A DNA stretch of 64,000 nucleotides, taken from positions 1-64,000 of the forward strand of contig JBGAGV010000037.1 in the NCBI GenBank assembly GCA_044226525.1, in the 5' to 3' direction. A model generated the notes under the pieces. That model did not search any database. It was not told the DNA's origin and saw only the letters and a list, made by a program, of their open reading frames with translations. Every line of letters begins with the position of its first letter. Within the stretch, counting starts at the first letter, position 1. The position numbers were made by a program, and so were the translations under genes. Positions 26,179 to 33,952 of the stretch are shown here, one piece after another. This DNA comes from VFJQ01 sp044226525. GTDB lineage: Bacteria; Verrucomicrobiota; Verrucomicrobiia; Chthoniobacterales; Chthoniobacteraceae.

Positions 26179-26886
26179 TCAGCGCCGGTCGTCGCGAGCG
26201 CGCATGAAGAGCATGATGTAGTAAAGAAGCTGCCCGAGCGAAGCGAGCGCGGCGACGACATAAGTCATCGCGGCCCAGAAGAGCGCCTCCTTCGCCTGGT
26301 CGTGCGAAAGCCCTCGGGCGGCGCCGCTGCGGTCGAGCCATTCAAGCGCGCGGCGGCTGGCGTCGAATTCGACCGGCAGGGTGATGAACGCAAAGAGCGT
26401 GGAAGCGGCGAAAAGAACGATGCCGGCGAGGAGCACGGTGAGGTTGTGGCCCGCATAGGCCAGGCCGAGGCCGATCATGAGCACGATAGGCGCGAGATTG
26501 CTTCCGAACTGCACAATCGGCACGAGGTTCGAACGTAGTGCAAGCATGGGATAACTCGTCGCATGCTGCACCGCGTGGCCGCACTCGTGCGCGGCAACTG
26601 CCGCAGCGGCAACGCTGTTTGAACCATAAACCACTTCGCTTAGATTCACCGTCCGGTCGGACGGGTTGTAGTGATCGGTGAGCATGCCTTGCGCGGGCAC
26701 GACCTGCACGCCCGTGATGCCGTTTTCGATCAGCATCCGCTCCGCAATTTCCGCCCCGGTGTAAGGCAGGGGCACTTGCGAATACTGCTCGAATTTGCGC
26801 TTCATCTGCGCCCCGACCAGATGGCTGATGATCATCGCCCCTACGGTGACGGCGATATAGATGGGATCGTAATGCGGAATAAACAT
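26179..26886 (-). CDS. YugP-like zinc metallopeptidase
   Basis: Membrane metallopeptidase of 235 residues. A first membrane helix (PIYIAVTVGAMIISHLVGAQ) is followed by a soluble part with TGAEIAERMLIENGITGVQV and DHYNPSDRTVNLSEVVYGSN. The zinc motif HECGH (100-104) lies in AVAAHECGHAVQHATSY. Two or three more hydrophobic helices follow (VLMIGLGLAYAG, NLTVLLAGIVLFAASTLFAF) and another near the C-terminus. This is the YugP family of putative neutral zinc peptidases with unknown substrates. A palindromic 17-bp element lies about 70 bp upstream of its ATG. Confidence 0.92.
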   Translation of the reverse strand: MFIPHYDPIYIAVTVGAMIISHLVGAQMKRKFEQYSQVPLPYTGAEIAERMLIENGITGVQVVPAQGMLTDHYNPSDRTVNLSEVVYGSNSVAAAAVAAHECGHAVQHATSYPMLALRSNLVPIVQFGSNLAPIVLMIGLGLAYAGHNLTVLLAGIVLFAASTLFAFITLPVEFDASRRALEWLDRSGAARGLSHDQAKEALFWAAMTYVVAALASLGQLLYYIMLFMRARDDRR

Positions 26887-26954
26887 GGGAGCAGTGCCTT
26901 TGGGATGGCCGAAAAATCGGCACCGGCAACTTTTCGCCCTGCGTTGCGGGCCCT

Positions 26955-26971
26955 ATCGGACCCAGGTCCTA
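26955..26971 (-). promoter_or_regulatory. Palindromic element TAGGACC-TG-GGTCCGAT, copy 1
   Basis: On the minus strand it reads TAGGACCTGGGTCCGAT, with perfect 5-bp arms GGACC/GGTCC. It lies 69-85 bp upstream of the YugP-like gene. It matches the copies at 29569 and 33013 except for the 2-bp centre, and faces its gene in the same orientation as they do. Probably an operator for an unidentified regulator. Confidence 0.55.
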
Positions 26972-27033
26972 GGTTGAAATGAGCGTCCACTATCCTCGGG
27001 AATCAATCCGACCATCCGGCGGCGGGCTGGCTC

Positions 27034-28674
27034 TTACACCAAGCCGTTCAGTTTGGCTTGAGCGAAACCACCGCGAAGATTTGCGACGTTTTCAAAGCCA
27101 CTGCCGGCGAGTGCGCAGGCGGCGAGGTATCCGCGCTGACCCTTCTGGCAGTAGGCCACAATGCGCCGGTTGTGGGGTAGTTCGCCGAGGCGGTCGCGAA
27201 GCTGGGCCAGCGGAATGTTCACTGCGCCTGCGATCTGGCCGAATTCTTCCAGTTCGTCCGGGTCGCGAACGTCGAGCAGGTATTCGTCGGCGGGCCGCCA
27301 AGTCTCGGGGGCGACGGTGGCGATGTCGCCCCGTGCGATGTGCCCGGCGACGAAACCGGTGGTGTTGATCGGATCGTTCGCGCTGCCGAATGGCGGCGAG
27401 TAGGCGAGGTCGAGGGTTTCCAGGTCGAAGACACTCATTTTTGCCGCGATGGCAGTCGCGAGCACATCCGTGCGCTTGTCCACGCCGTGTTCGCCGAGGA
27501 CCTGCGCCCCGAGCAACCGGCCCGTGCCTTCCTCAGCGATGACCTTGATCACGACCGAAGTTGCACCCGGATAGTAGTGCGCGTGGCTGAAGTCGCGCGT
27601 CATGCTCGTGAAGAAGCTGAATCCTGCAGCCTCTGCTTGCGCGCTATTGAGTCCGGTGAACCCGACGGTCGTGTCGAGCACACGAACGATGGAGGTGCCG
27701 AGTGCTCCCGGGTAGGTGAGCTTGCCCCCTGCAGCGTTGGTGCCGGCGATGCGTCCCTGGCGATTGGCCGGGCCAGCGAGGGCGATGCGGGCGCGCGCGC
27801 CAGTGAGAGCGTGCATGGTTTCGGCGGCATCGCCCACCGCGTAAATATTCGGGTCGGAGGACTCCATGCGGCCATTCGTTTTCACACCGCCGGTGGTGCC
27901 GATCTCGAGGCCCGCCGCACGGGCGAGTTCGGCTTCGGCTTTCACTCCCACGCTGAGCAGGATGAGGTCGGCGGAGAGATGCGTGCCGTCCGCGAAATCG
28001 ACTCCGCTCTCCGTGAATGCAGTGGCCGTCGCGCCGGTGTGAAAACCAAAGTCCGGGCGGCGAATGCGCTGCTGGAGAAGCGCGGCCATGTCGGAATCAA
28101 GCAGCGGCAGAATGTGGGGAGTCCGCTCGACGACGGTGACGTGAATGCCGCGCCGGTGAAAGGCCTCCGCCATTTCCAGGCCGATGAAACCGCCGCCGAT
28201 CACGGCCGCGGTGCACGGTTTTTGCTCGTCGAGAAATCTCACGATCCGATCCATGTCCGGAATGTCCCGCAGGGTGAAGACGTGCGGCAGATTCACGCCG
28301 GGGAGTGGTGGAACGATCGGCTTCGCACCCTGGCTCAGGATAAGCCGGTCGTAGCGTTCCTCGCGCTCGTTTCCGCCGGGGCCTTTCACGCGAATGGTGC
28401 GCGCAGCCCGATCGATCGACAGCACTTCGTGGCCAACCTGGGCGTGAATACGGGAGCGCGACCAGAAACGCTCCGGGGTCATGACGATCAACTTTGCGCG
28501 GTCGTCGATTTCGCCCCCGATGAAGTAAGGCAGACCACAGTTCGCGAAGGAAATGTAAGGCCCGCGTTCAAAGACGTAAATTTCTGCGGTTTCATCGACC
28601 CGGCGAGCCCGAGCCGCGGCCGAGGCTCCCCCCGCGACACCGCCCACCACCAGAATACGACGAGGTGTTTTCAT
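27034..28674 (-). CDS. CoA-disulfide reductase with C-terminal rhodanese domain
   Basis: FAD- and NAD(P)H-dependent disulfide reductase of 546 residues, ATG at 28674. The N-terminal FAD motif is ILVVGGVAGGASAAARAR. The single active-site Cys 46 is in ISFANCGLPYF, typical of CoA-disulfide/persulfide reductases rather than CxxxxC enzymes. A second nucleotide motif is AAVIGGGFIGLEMAEAF, and IYAVGDAAE binds the flavin. From about residue 455 a rhodanese domain follows (EYLLDVRDPDELEEFGQIAG), with its active Cys 509 in VAYCQKGQRG. This CoADR-RHD fusion is known to reduce CoA persulfides and polysulfides, pointing to sulfide or persulfide handling. Its ATG overlaps the stop of the upstream rhodanese gene. 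Confidence 0.93.
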   Translation of the reverse strand: MKTPRRILVVGGVAGGASAAARARRVDETAEIYVFERGPYISFANCGLPYFIGGEIDDRAKLIVMTPERFWSRSRIHAQVGHEVLSIDRAARTIRVKGPGGNEREERYDRLILSQGAKPIVPPLPGVNLPHVFTLRDIPDMDRIVRFLDEQKPCTAAVIGGGFIGLEMAEAFHRRGIHVTVVERTPHILPLLDSDMAALLQQRIRRPDFGFHTGATATAFTESGVDFADGTHLSADLILLSVGVKAEAELARAAGLEIGTTGGVKTNGRMESSDPNIYAVGDAAETMHALTGARARIALAGPANRQGRIAGTNAAGGKLTYPGALGTSIVRVLDTTVGFTGLNSAQAEAAGFSFFTSMTRDFSHAHYYPGATSVVIKVIAEEGTGRLLGAQVLGEHGVDKRTDVLATAIAAKMSVFDLETLDLAYSPPFGSANDPINTTGFVAGHIARGDIATVAPETWRPADEYLLDVRDPDELEEFGQIAGAVNIPLAQLRDRLGELPHNRRIVAYCQKGQRGYLAACALAGSGFENVANLRGGFAQAKLNGLV

Positions 28675-29228
28675 GAGTTGGCGGAACGATTCCAAGGCAT
28701 CTTCGCCATCAGCAGCGCGAGACCGCACCAGCCCGTGGTGGCGTGGATCAGCAACCCGCAACCTGTCATGAGCGAGAGGATCGAGAACAGGGGGTCGACT
28801 GTCAGCGCCAGGAGGGCGCCGACAGCGGCCAAGAGTCCCAGGACGAGATGCACCTGCCGCTGCAGCGGCAGCACCCGGCTCGTGCCCCGTTCCACCGGCA
28901 ACCCGGCGGCAATCCACGCAGCAGTGCCCCCTTCTACGAGCACGCAGCCCTGAAATCCGGAGGCCTTGAACTTCTCGACGGCCTTTTTTGCCCGGCCACC
29001 CGCCTGGCAAAAGACGTAAAGCGGTGCGTTCCGATCTGCCCGCTGGGCCAGGTAGGCGGCGGGATCCAGTTCGTCGAGCGGGACGAGCCTGACGCCGGGA
29101 ACGTGAGCCGAAGCGTGCTCGGGAGGGGTGCGCACGTCGAGCAACTCACACGGGGCGCCGCTCGCGATTCGCTGTTGCAAATCGCGGGGTGAGACGCAAT
29201 CCGGAGCTTGAGCAGGGGTAGTGTTCAT
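28671..29228 (-). CDS. Rhodanese-DUF2892 membrane protein (YgaP-like)
   Basis: Protein of 185 residues, ATG at 29228. The rhodanese domain (about 12-115) has LLDVRTPPEHASAHVPGVRL and the persulfide-carrying Cys 74 in LYVFCQAGGRAKKAVEKF. The C-terminal DUF2892-like part has two membrane helices (about 127-143 and 148-163). This is the architecture of YgaP, a membrane sulfurtransferase. It is the first gene of a two-gene operon with the CoADR-rhodanese and is divergent from an ArsR-type regulator. The first ATG lies only 29 bp from the regulator's ATG, so a leaderless or very short-leader transcript is likely. Confidence 0.9.
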   Translation of the reverse strand: MNTTPAQAPDCVSPRDLQQRIASGAPCELLDVRTPPEHASAHVPGVRLVPLDELDPAAYLAQRADRNAPLYVFCQAGGRAKKAVEKFKASGFQGCVLVEGGTAAWIAAGLPVERGTSRVLPLQRQVHLVLGLLAAVGALLALTVDPLFSILSLMTGCGLLIHATTGWCGLALLMAKMPWNRSANS

Positions 29229-29257
29229 GATATAAACACATAACCATTTAACGATAT
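29229..29257. promoter_or_regulatory. 29-bp divergent promoter/operator
   Basis: The whole gap between the two divergent start codons is 29 bp and AT-rich, unlike the surrounding GC-rich DNA. It starts and ends with ATAT-type half sites (GATATAAAC on the left, AACGATAT on the right). Both ATGs have TA-rich hexamers immediately upstream, which could be -10 boxes of leaderless transcripts. An ArsR-family repressor binding here would control both genes. Confidence 0.55.
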
Positions 29258-29566
29258 ATGGCAAGCGCGAGAACCAAAAACCTGCTTTCCCCCGCTCAAC
29301 TCGAGCCAGTAGCCGCGCTCTTCAAGATGCTGGGGGAGCCCATGCGGCTTCGCATCCTGCAGGCGATCTGCCAGGAGCCCCTGAGTGTGAACGAGATTGT
29401 CGAGTCCACGAAGTCCACTCAGGCCAATGTTTCCAAACATCTCGCTCTCCTGGCCACTGCCGGCATCCTGCGACGTGAGCGCGACGGGCAGCGGGTTTTT
29501 TACAGCGTGAAGGAGCCGCTTGTGATGCAGCTTTGCGAGACGGTCCGCGCGAACTGGCTGGCTTGA
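29258..29566 (+). CDS. ArsR-family regulator, likely persulfide-responsive
   Basis: Winged-helix repressor of 102 residues: LFKMLGEPMRLRILQAICQE, the recognition helix region STQANVSKHLALLATAGIL, and the wing RRERDGQRVFYSV. It has only two cysteines, Cys 38 (LQAICQEP) and Cys 93 (VMQLCETV), in helices 2 and 5. That placement recalls the reactive pair of SqrR/BigR, sensors that form a polysulfide bridge; metal-site motifs such as CxCxxC of classic ArsR are missing. The divergent operon encodes persulfide-handling enzymes. I infer control of sulfide/persulfide stress. The family call is firm and the signal is inferred. Confidence 0.88.
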   Translation: MASARTKNLLSPAQLEPVAALFKMLGEPMRLRILQAICQEPLSVNEIVESTKSTQANVSKHLALLATAGILRRERDGQRVFYSVKEPLVMQLCETVRANWLA

Positions 29567-29568
29567 GG

Positions 29569-29585
29569 TAGGACCAAGGTCCGAT
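29569..29585 (+). promoter_or_regulatory. Palindromic element TAGGACC-AA-GGTCCGAT, copy 2
   Basis: Reads TAGGACCAAGGTCCGAT directly after the ArsR gene and about 185 bp before the ppk2 start. Perfect GGACC/GGTCC arms with an AA centre. Identical over all 17 bp to the copy at 33013. Confidence 0.6.
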
Positions 29586-29768
29586 AGTCCAGCACCGGCT
29601 GCTTCGGCATGGTCATTGCCATGAGCAACCTGATCGTCTTTGGATTTCAAAACGAGGCTGGCGCTTTCGAGGTGCGCACCGCACTGCCGAAATACCGTCG
29701 CAATCCTCGAATGGGTCGACTCTCGCTATGGCGATCAACCACCGTCCATCTCCCTCCATTCGCACCTC

Positions 29769-30674
29769 ATGAAACTCAAGCAAGTCATCGAAGCCGCCCA
29801 TAAATTCTCCAAACCGTATCGGGTGACGAACGGACGGAAGTTTCGCCTGAAAGACGTCGATCCCAGCGATACCGGGGATCTCAAATCCGAAGACAAGCCG
29901 CGCGCGAAGGAAGCGCTGCAAACTGGTGTGGAGGCGCTCGCCCAGTTGCAGGACGTGCTCTATGCGCAGGACCGCTGGTCGGTGCTGCTCATCTTTCAGG
30001 CGATGGATGCGGCAGGGAAGGATGGCACGATCAAGCACGTTATGAGCGGGGTGAATCCGCAAGGCTGCCAGGTGTCGTCGTTCAAGGGGCCGACCAGTGT
30101 GGACCTCGATCACGACTACCTCTGGCGCTGCGTCAAGGAACTGCCGGAGCGTGGCCGCATCGGTATTTTCAATCGCAGTTACTACGAGGAAACGCTCGTG
30201 GTGCGCGTGCATCCGGAATTCCTTGCCGCTCAGAAGCTGCCGACGGAGTGCGTGACGAAAAACATCTGGGACGAGCGTTTTCAGGACATCCGCAGCTTCG
30301 AGCGTTACCTGAACCGCAACGGCACCATCGTCCGCAAGTTCTTCCTCCACGTGTCGAAGAAGGAGCAGCAAAAGCGTTTCCTGGAGCGGCTTGATAACCC
30401 GGACAAGAACTGGAAATTTTCCGCGAATGACGCCAAGGAGCGCGGCTTCTGGGACGACTACATGGAGGCCTACGAAGACACGATCCGGAAGACCGCCACG
30501 GAAGATTCCCCGTGGTATGTCGTCCCCGCCGATAATAAATGGTTTACGCGCGTCATCGTTGCAGCCGCGGTGATCGATGCGCTGGCATCGCTCAATCTGC
30601 AATATCCCAAGGTAGGCGCCGCGAAGAAAAAGGAACTAGCCGCGGCGAAAGCGGCGCTTCTCGGCAGCAAATGA
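29769..30674 (+). CDS. ppk2: Polyphosphate kinase 2 family protein
   Basis: PPK2-type enzyme of 301 residues that transfers phosphate between polyphosphate and nucleotides. ATG 29769 gives MKLKQVIEAAHKFSKPYRVT. Walker A is in LIFQAMDAAGKDGTIKHVMS, Walker B in IGIFNRSYYEETLVVRVHP, and the lid region includes NGTIVRKFFLHVSKKEQQKR and DNPDKNWKFSANDAKER. The single-domain length suggests a short-form PPK2 that phosphorylates NMPs or NDPs. The stop overlaps the ATG of the SulP gene. A long 200-bp leader with the palindromic element precedes it. Confidence 0.92.
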   Translation: MKLKQVIEAAHKFSKPYRVTNGRKFRLKDVDPSDTGDLKSEDKPRAKEALQTGVEALAQLQDVLYAQDRWSVLLIFQAMDAAGKDGTIKHVMSGVNPQGCQVSSFKGPTSVDLDHDYLWRCVKELPERGRIGIFNRSYYEETLVVRVHPEFLAAQKLPTECVTKNIWDERFQDIRSFERYLNRNGTIVRKFFLHVSKKEQQKRFLERLDNPDKNWKFSANDAKERGFWDDYMEAYEDTIRKTATEDSPWYVVPADNKWFTRVIVAAAVIDALASLNLQYPKVGAAKKKELAAAKAALLGSK

Positions 30675-32356
30675 ACGCAAGCGGGATCATGCCCGCGTTG
30701 CGGTGGCTGCGCAGTTACGATCGCGCGTGGCTTCGCGCGGACGCAGCCGCGGGTGTGACGCTCGCCGCGTATCTGCTGCCGGCGGCCCTTGGCGATGCCT
30801 CACTGGCGGGGCTGCCACCGGAAGCAGGCATCTACGCGTGTCTGTTCGGTGGGCTGATGTGGTGGCCGTTTTGCAGTTCCCGGCACACGTCGATCACGGT
30901 GACCTCGGCCATCTCGCTGCTCATCGGTTCTTCGGTGGGCGCTCTTGCGGGCGGCGATCCGGCGCGGTTTGCGGCCATGGCTGCGTGCACGGCTTTGCTC
31001 ACGGCGGCGATCGCATTCGCCGCGTGGCTCGCCCGGGCAGGATCGGCGGTGAGCTTCATTTCGGAGAGCGTCATGATCGGTTTCAAATCCGGCGTCGCCC
31101 TGCACCTCGCGAGCACGCAACTGCCGAAGTTTTTCGGGGTCAAAGGGGGGCATGGCGATTTCTGGGAGCGGATGCACGTCTTTCTCCAGCACATCGGCGA
31201 GACGAATCCCGCTTCGCTCCTTCTCGGCGGCGCGGCCCTGACGCTGCTCGTTTTCGCGAAAAAGCTGCTGCCCAACAAGCCCGTCGCGTTATTCGTGGTC
31301 GTCGCCGGCATCCTGGTGGCGACCTTCGTGGATGTCGGCGGACGGGGCGTAAAACTGCTCGGCGAGGTGCCGCGGGGGCTGCCGGTGCCGTCGCTGCCAG
31401 CGGTGCATTACGCGGACCTTGGCGAACTGCTGCCGCTCGCGCTGGCGTGTTTTCTCCTCGGCGCAGTGGAGACGGCGGCGATCGGCCGAATGTTTGCGGA
31501 AAAGCACGGCTACCGCTTCGACAGCAATCAGGAATTCCTCGCCCTGGCCGGGGCGAACCTCGCCTCGGGGCTCGGGCATGGTTTCCCTATCAGCGGTGGC
31601 ATGTCACAATCGCTGGTGAACGAAAGCGGCGGCGCGCGCACGCCGCTCTCGGGGTTGATCGCGGCAGGCATCATTCTCGCGGTGGCGCTCTTTTTCACCG
31701 ATCTGCTCCGAAATCTGCCGCAGCCCGTGCTGGCGGCGATCGTGCTCATGGCCGTGGCGAGCCTCGTGAAAGTGAAAGTGCTCAGGCGGCTGTGGCAGGT
31801 GCATCGCGGTGAGTTTCTCGTGGCGATGACGGCGCTCGCCGGCGTCATCTGGGCAGGTCTGCTGAAGGGTGTGCTCGTAGGGGCCGCCATCTCGATCGTG
31901 CTGCTCATCCGTCGCGCCTCGACTCCGCATGTAGCCTTTCTTGGCCGCATCCCCGGGGCCCGCCGCTACTCGGACGTGAGCCGGCATCCGGATAATGAAC
32001 CGACGCCGGGCATCCTCGCCTTTCGCGTCGAATCGGCCCTGGTCTATTTTAATACGGAGCATGTGTTCGATACCGTCATGGCGCGCCTCGATGCAGCCGC
32101 CGAGTCGATCCGTTTCGTCATCTGCGATCTTTCTACGTCGCCCAATGTGGACATGGCGGGCGCTCGCATGTTTCTCACCCTGCACAGCGAACTCGCGAAG
32201 CGCGGGATCGTTCTGAGGCTCGTCGATGCGCGGTCCGCCGTGCGCGACATGCTTCGGGTCGAAGGCGTTGAGAAGAAGGTGGGGCGGATCGACCGCTTCA
32301 CGATGCTCGCCGACGCCATCGAGAACTTTCAACATTCCGCTCCAGCCAGATCATGA
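30671..32356 (+). CDS. SulP-family anion transporter with STAS domain
   Basis: Membrane transporter of 561 residues, ATG 30671 (MNASGIMPALRWLRSYDRAW). It shows the SulP start (ADAAAGVTLAAYLLPAALGD, then LPPEAGIYACLFGGLMWWPF) and about ten or more hydrophobic segments. The STAS domain is at the C-terminus (ILAFRVESALVYFNTEHVFD, then VICDLSTSPNVDMAGARMFL). SulP members carry sulfate, bicarbonate or other anions; the substrate cannot be told from the sequence. It is coupled by four-base overlaps to the PPK2 gene upstream and the VIT-like gene downstream. Confidence 0.92.
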   Translation: MNASGIMPALRWLRSYDRAWLRADAAAGVTLAAYLLPAALGDASLAGLPPEAGIYACLFGGLMWWPFCSSRHTSITVTSAISLLIGSSVGALAGGDPARFAAMAACTALLTAAIAFAAWLARAGSAVSFISESVMIGFKSGVALHLASTQLPKFFGVKGGHGDFWERMHVFLQHIGETNPASLLLGGAALTLLVFAKKLLPNKPVALFVVVAGILVATFVDVGGRGVKLLGEVPRGLPVPSLPAVHYADLGELLPLALACFLLGAVETAAIGRMFAEKHGYRFDSNQEFLALAGANLASGLGHGFPISGGMSQSLVNESGGARTPLSGLIAAGIILAVALFFTDLLRNLPQPVLAAIVLMAVASLVKVKVLRRLWQVHRGEFLVAMTALAGVIWAGLLKGVLVGAAISIVLLIRRASTPHVAFLGRIPGARRYSDVSRHPDNEPTPGILAFRVESALVYFNTEHVFDTVMARLDAAAESIRFVICDLSTSPNVDMAGARMFLTLHSELAKRGIVLRLVDARSAVRDMLRVEGVEKKVGRIDRFTMLADAIENFQHSAPARS

Positions 32357-33009
32357 CCTCGCCGTCCGCCCGCACCCGCGTTCTCGATCCGCTCGAACGG
32401 TTTTCCGAGGTCGTGTTCGGGCTCATCATGGTGTTATCGTTCACCTGCGCGATCAGTGTGGCTGACGCGGGGCGACAGGATGTGCACGCGATGCTGATCG
32501 GGGCCATCGGGTGCAATCTCGCGTGGGGGATCATCGATGCGGCATTCTACCTCATCGCCTGCCTGAGCGAACGTGGCCGCCACACGATGCTCCTGCGCCG
32601 CTTGCAAGAATCGAACGACGCCGTGCAGGGGCGGGCGATCATCTCCGATGCCATGCCGGCAAAAATCGCCGAGGCGTTGCAACCGGCGGATTTCAAGCGC
32701 ATCCACACTCACTTGCGCGAAGTGCCTGCGCCGGACGGTCGCGCCCGCCTCAGCGGTGAAGACTGGCGAGGGGCGACTGGCGTGTTCCTGCTCGTTTTCC
32801 TTTCCACCTTTCCGGTCGTCGTGCCGTTCATCTTCATGGCCGAGGCGCACCTCGCCCTGCGGATCTCGAATGCGGTCGCGATCGTATTGCTGTTCGTCGC
32901 CGGCTACAAGCTCGCTGCCTTCACCGGTCTCCGCCGCATCCACACCGGCCTGGCGATGATCGCCATCGGGGCCGCTTTCGTCGCGCTCACCATCGCGCTC
33001 GGCGGCTAG
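32353..33009 (+). CDS. VIT1/CCC1-like membrane protein
   Basis: Protein of 218 residues with about five hydrophobic segments. The opening LDPLERFSEVVFGLIMVLSF and the following segment LIGAIGCNLAWGIIDAAFYL match VIT1/CCC1-like transporters found in many bacteria. Then comes a cytoplasmic helical stretch (LLRRLQESNDAVQGRAI) and three more helices (TGVFLLVFLSTFPVVVPFIF, ISNAVAIVLLFVAGYKLAAF, TGLAMIAIGAAFVALTIAL). Eukaryotic relatives move Fe or Mn into vacuoles; the bacterial role is less certain. It overlaps the SulP stop by four bases and closes the three-gene operon. Confidence 0.75.
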   Translation: MTSPSARTRVLDPLERFSEVVFGLIMVLSFTCAISVADAGRQDVHAMLIGAIGCNLAWGIIDAAFYLIACLSERGRHTMLLRRLQESNDAVQGRAIISDAMPAKIAEALQPADFKRIHTHLREVPAPDGRARLSGEDWRGATGVFLLVFLSTFPVVVPFIFMAEAHLALRISNAVAIVLLFVAGYKLAAFTGLRRIHTGLAMIAIGAAFVALTIALGG

Positions 33010-33012
33010 ACA

Positions 33013-33029
33013 TAGGACCAAGGTCCGAT
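33013..33029 (+). promoter_or_regulatory. Palindromic element TAGGACC-AA-GGTCCGAT, copy 3
   Basis: Exact 17-bp match to the copy at 29569, here 35 bp before the ATG of the hypothetical gene at 33064. This close spacing would place it on or near a promoter. Confidence 0.6.
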
Positions 33030-33063
33030 TTCCATCAATCATCCCAGCGAAGACGTTCACGCC

Positions 33064-33462
33064 ATGCCTACACCCGCACGCGCTCTCACCAACGATTACC
33101 GCGATTGTCATCTCGTCAGGCTTGATCCGAACGACCCCAACAGCCCGCTTTTCGTGGCGCAGGAGGGCTACGCTCCGAACGATCCGAATTGCCTGATGCG
33201 TCTCTTTTATCTCCAGCGCGACGGCTTCTGGATCGATGAAATCGCCCGTAGCACCCGCCCCGACAGCGAGGCGGGAGATGTGGTTTTCGAAACTACCGCG
33301 GAAGCGGTGAACGCTCTGTCTGGTCTGGTGGGGAGGCCGCTGATCCGGCAACTGCCCGTCACCGATGCCGACATCCAAGCCTACAAAGCCCGCGTGCAGG
33401 GTGGCTCGCCGCAGGAGTTGCTGCGCCAGTTCCTCGCCCGTTATCGCGCGGCCAAAAAATAA
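33064..33462 (+). CDS. Hypothetical protein
   Basis: Soluble protein of 132 residues of unknown family. Visible parts: NDYRDCHLVRLDPNDPNSPL, LFYLQRDGFWIDEIARSTRP, VVFETTAEAVNALSGLVGRP, and a helical end rich in Arg and Gln (QELLRQFLARYRAAKK). It has no signal peptide or membrane helix. It lies behind the third palindromic element and 14 bp before a small lipoprotein gene. Confidence 0.65.
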   Translation: MPTPARALTNDYRDCHLVRLDPNDPNSPLFVAQEGYAPNDPNCLMRLFYLQRDGFWIDEIARSTRPDSEAGDVVFETTAEAVNALSGLVGRPLIRQLPVTDADIQAYKARVQGGSPQELLRQFLARYRAAKK

Positions 33463-33476
33463 GGTCGCCTCGCTTC

Positions 33477-33701
33477 ATGTCGGTGAAATTTTTCTTCCTC
33501 TCCCTCTCCGCTCTGATTGCTTTTGGAAGCGGTCTCGTCATCACCAGTTGCTCCACCCCGGATGTCCAGGACACCCGGGCCGACGGACTCGAGCGGCGCC
33601 AGAGCCGGATGGACTCCCGCACCGCGGCCCGGCAGGAGCGTTGGAAAGTGCGCGGCGAACGCGAAGACGCTCGCGCCGCCGCCCGCTTCGATTCCTGGTA
33701 A
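33477..33701 (+). CDS. Small lipoprotein
   Basis: Protein of 74 residues with a hydrophobic signal (KFFFLSLSALIAFGSGL) and a lipobox-like VITSC, giving a lipid-modified Cys 25. The mature ~50 residues are highly charged and Arg-rich (RRQSRMDSRTAARQERW), with regular spacing suggesting one helix. Its function is unknown. It starts 14 bp after the hypothetical gene. Confidence 0.6.
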   Translation: MSVKFFFLSLSALIAFGSGLVITSCSTPDVQDTRADGLERRQSRMDSRTAARQERWKVRGEREDARAAARFDSW

Positions 33702-33952
33702 GGGGAGTGATCGCAGCACCGGTTTCCGGAGAGCAGGTGCGTCGCCGGTGGGTGGGCGCTCTTTTCGTGCGACTGCTCTTTTTGCCCCGGGGTAAAACGT
33801 TTCCGTTTCGAGGAACTAATCTTTTCACCGACCGGATCGCGTGCAAAGTGCGCGCGCAGCGGGCGACCCTCCCGCTCGCGATTTTGACATGAGCCGCATT
33901 TCCATTTCCGAACTGGCGCTTTCTGGCGAGGCGTGATGCACCGTCCTTTTCG

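Noticed and set aside
27340..28953. 537-codon plus-strand frame over the CoADR-rhodanese gene
   Set aside because: Opposite to a clear minus-strand flavoprotein with FAD and Cys motifs.
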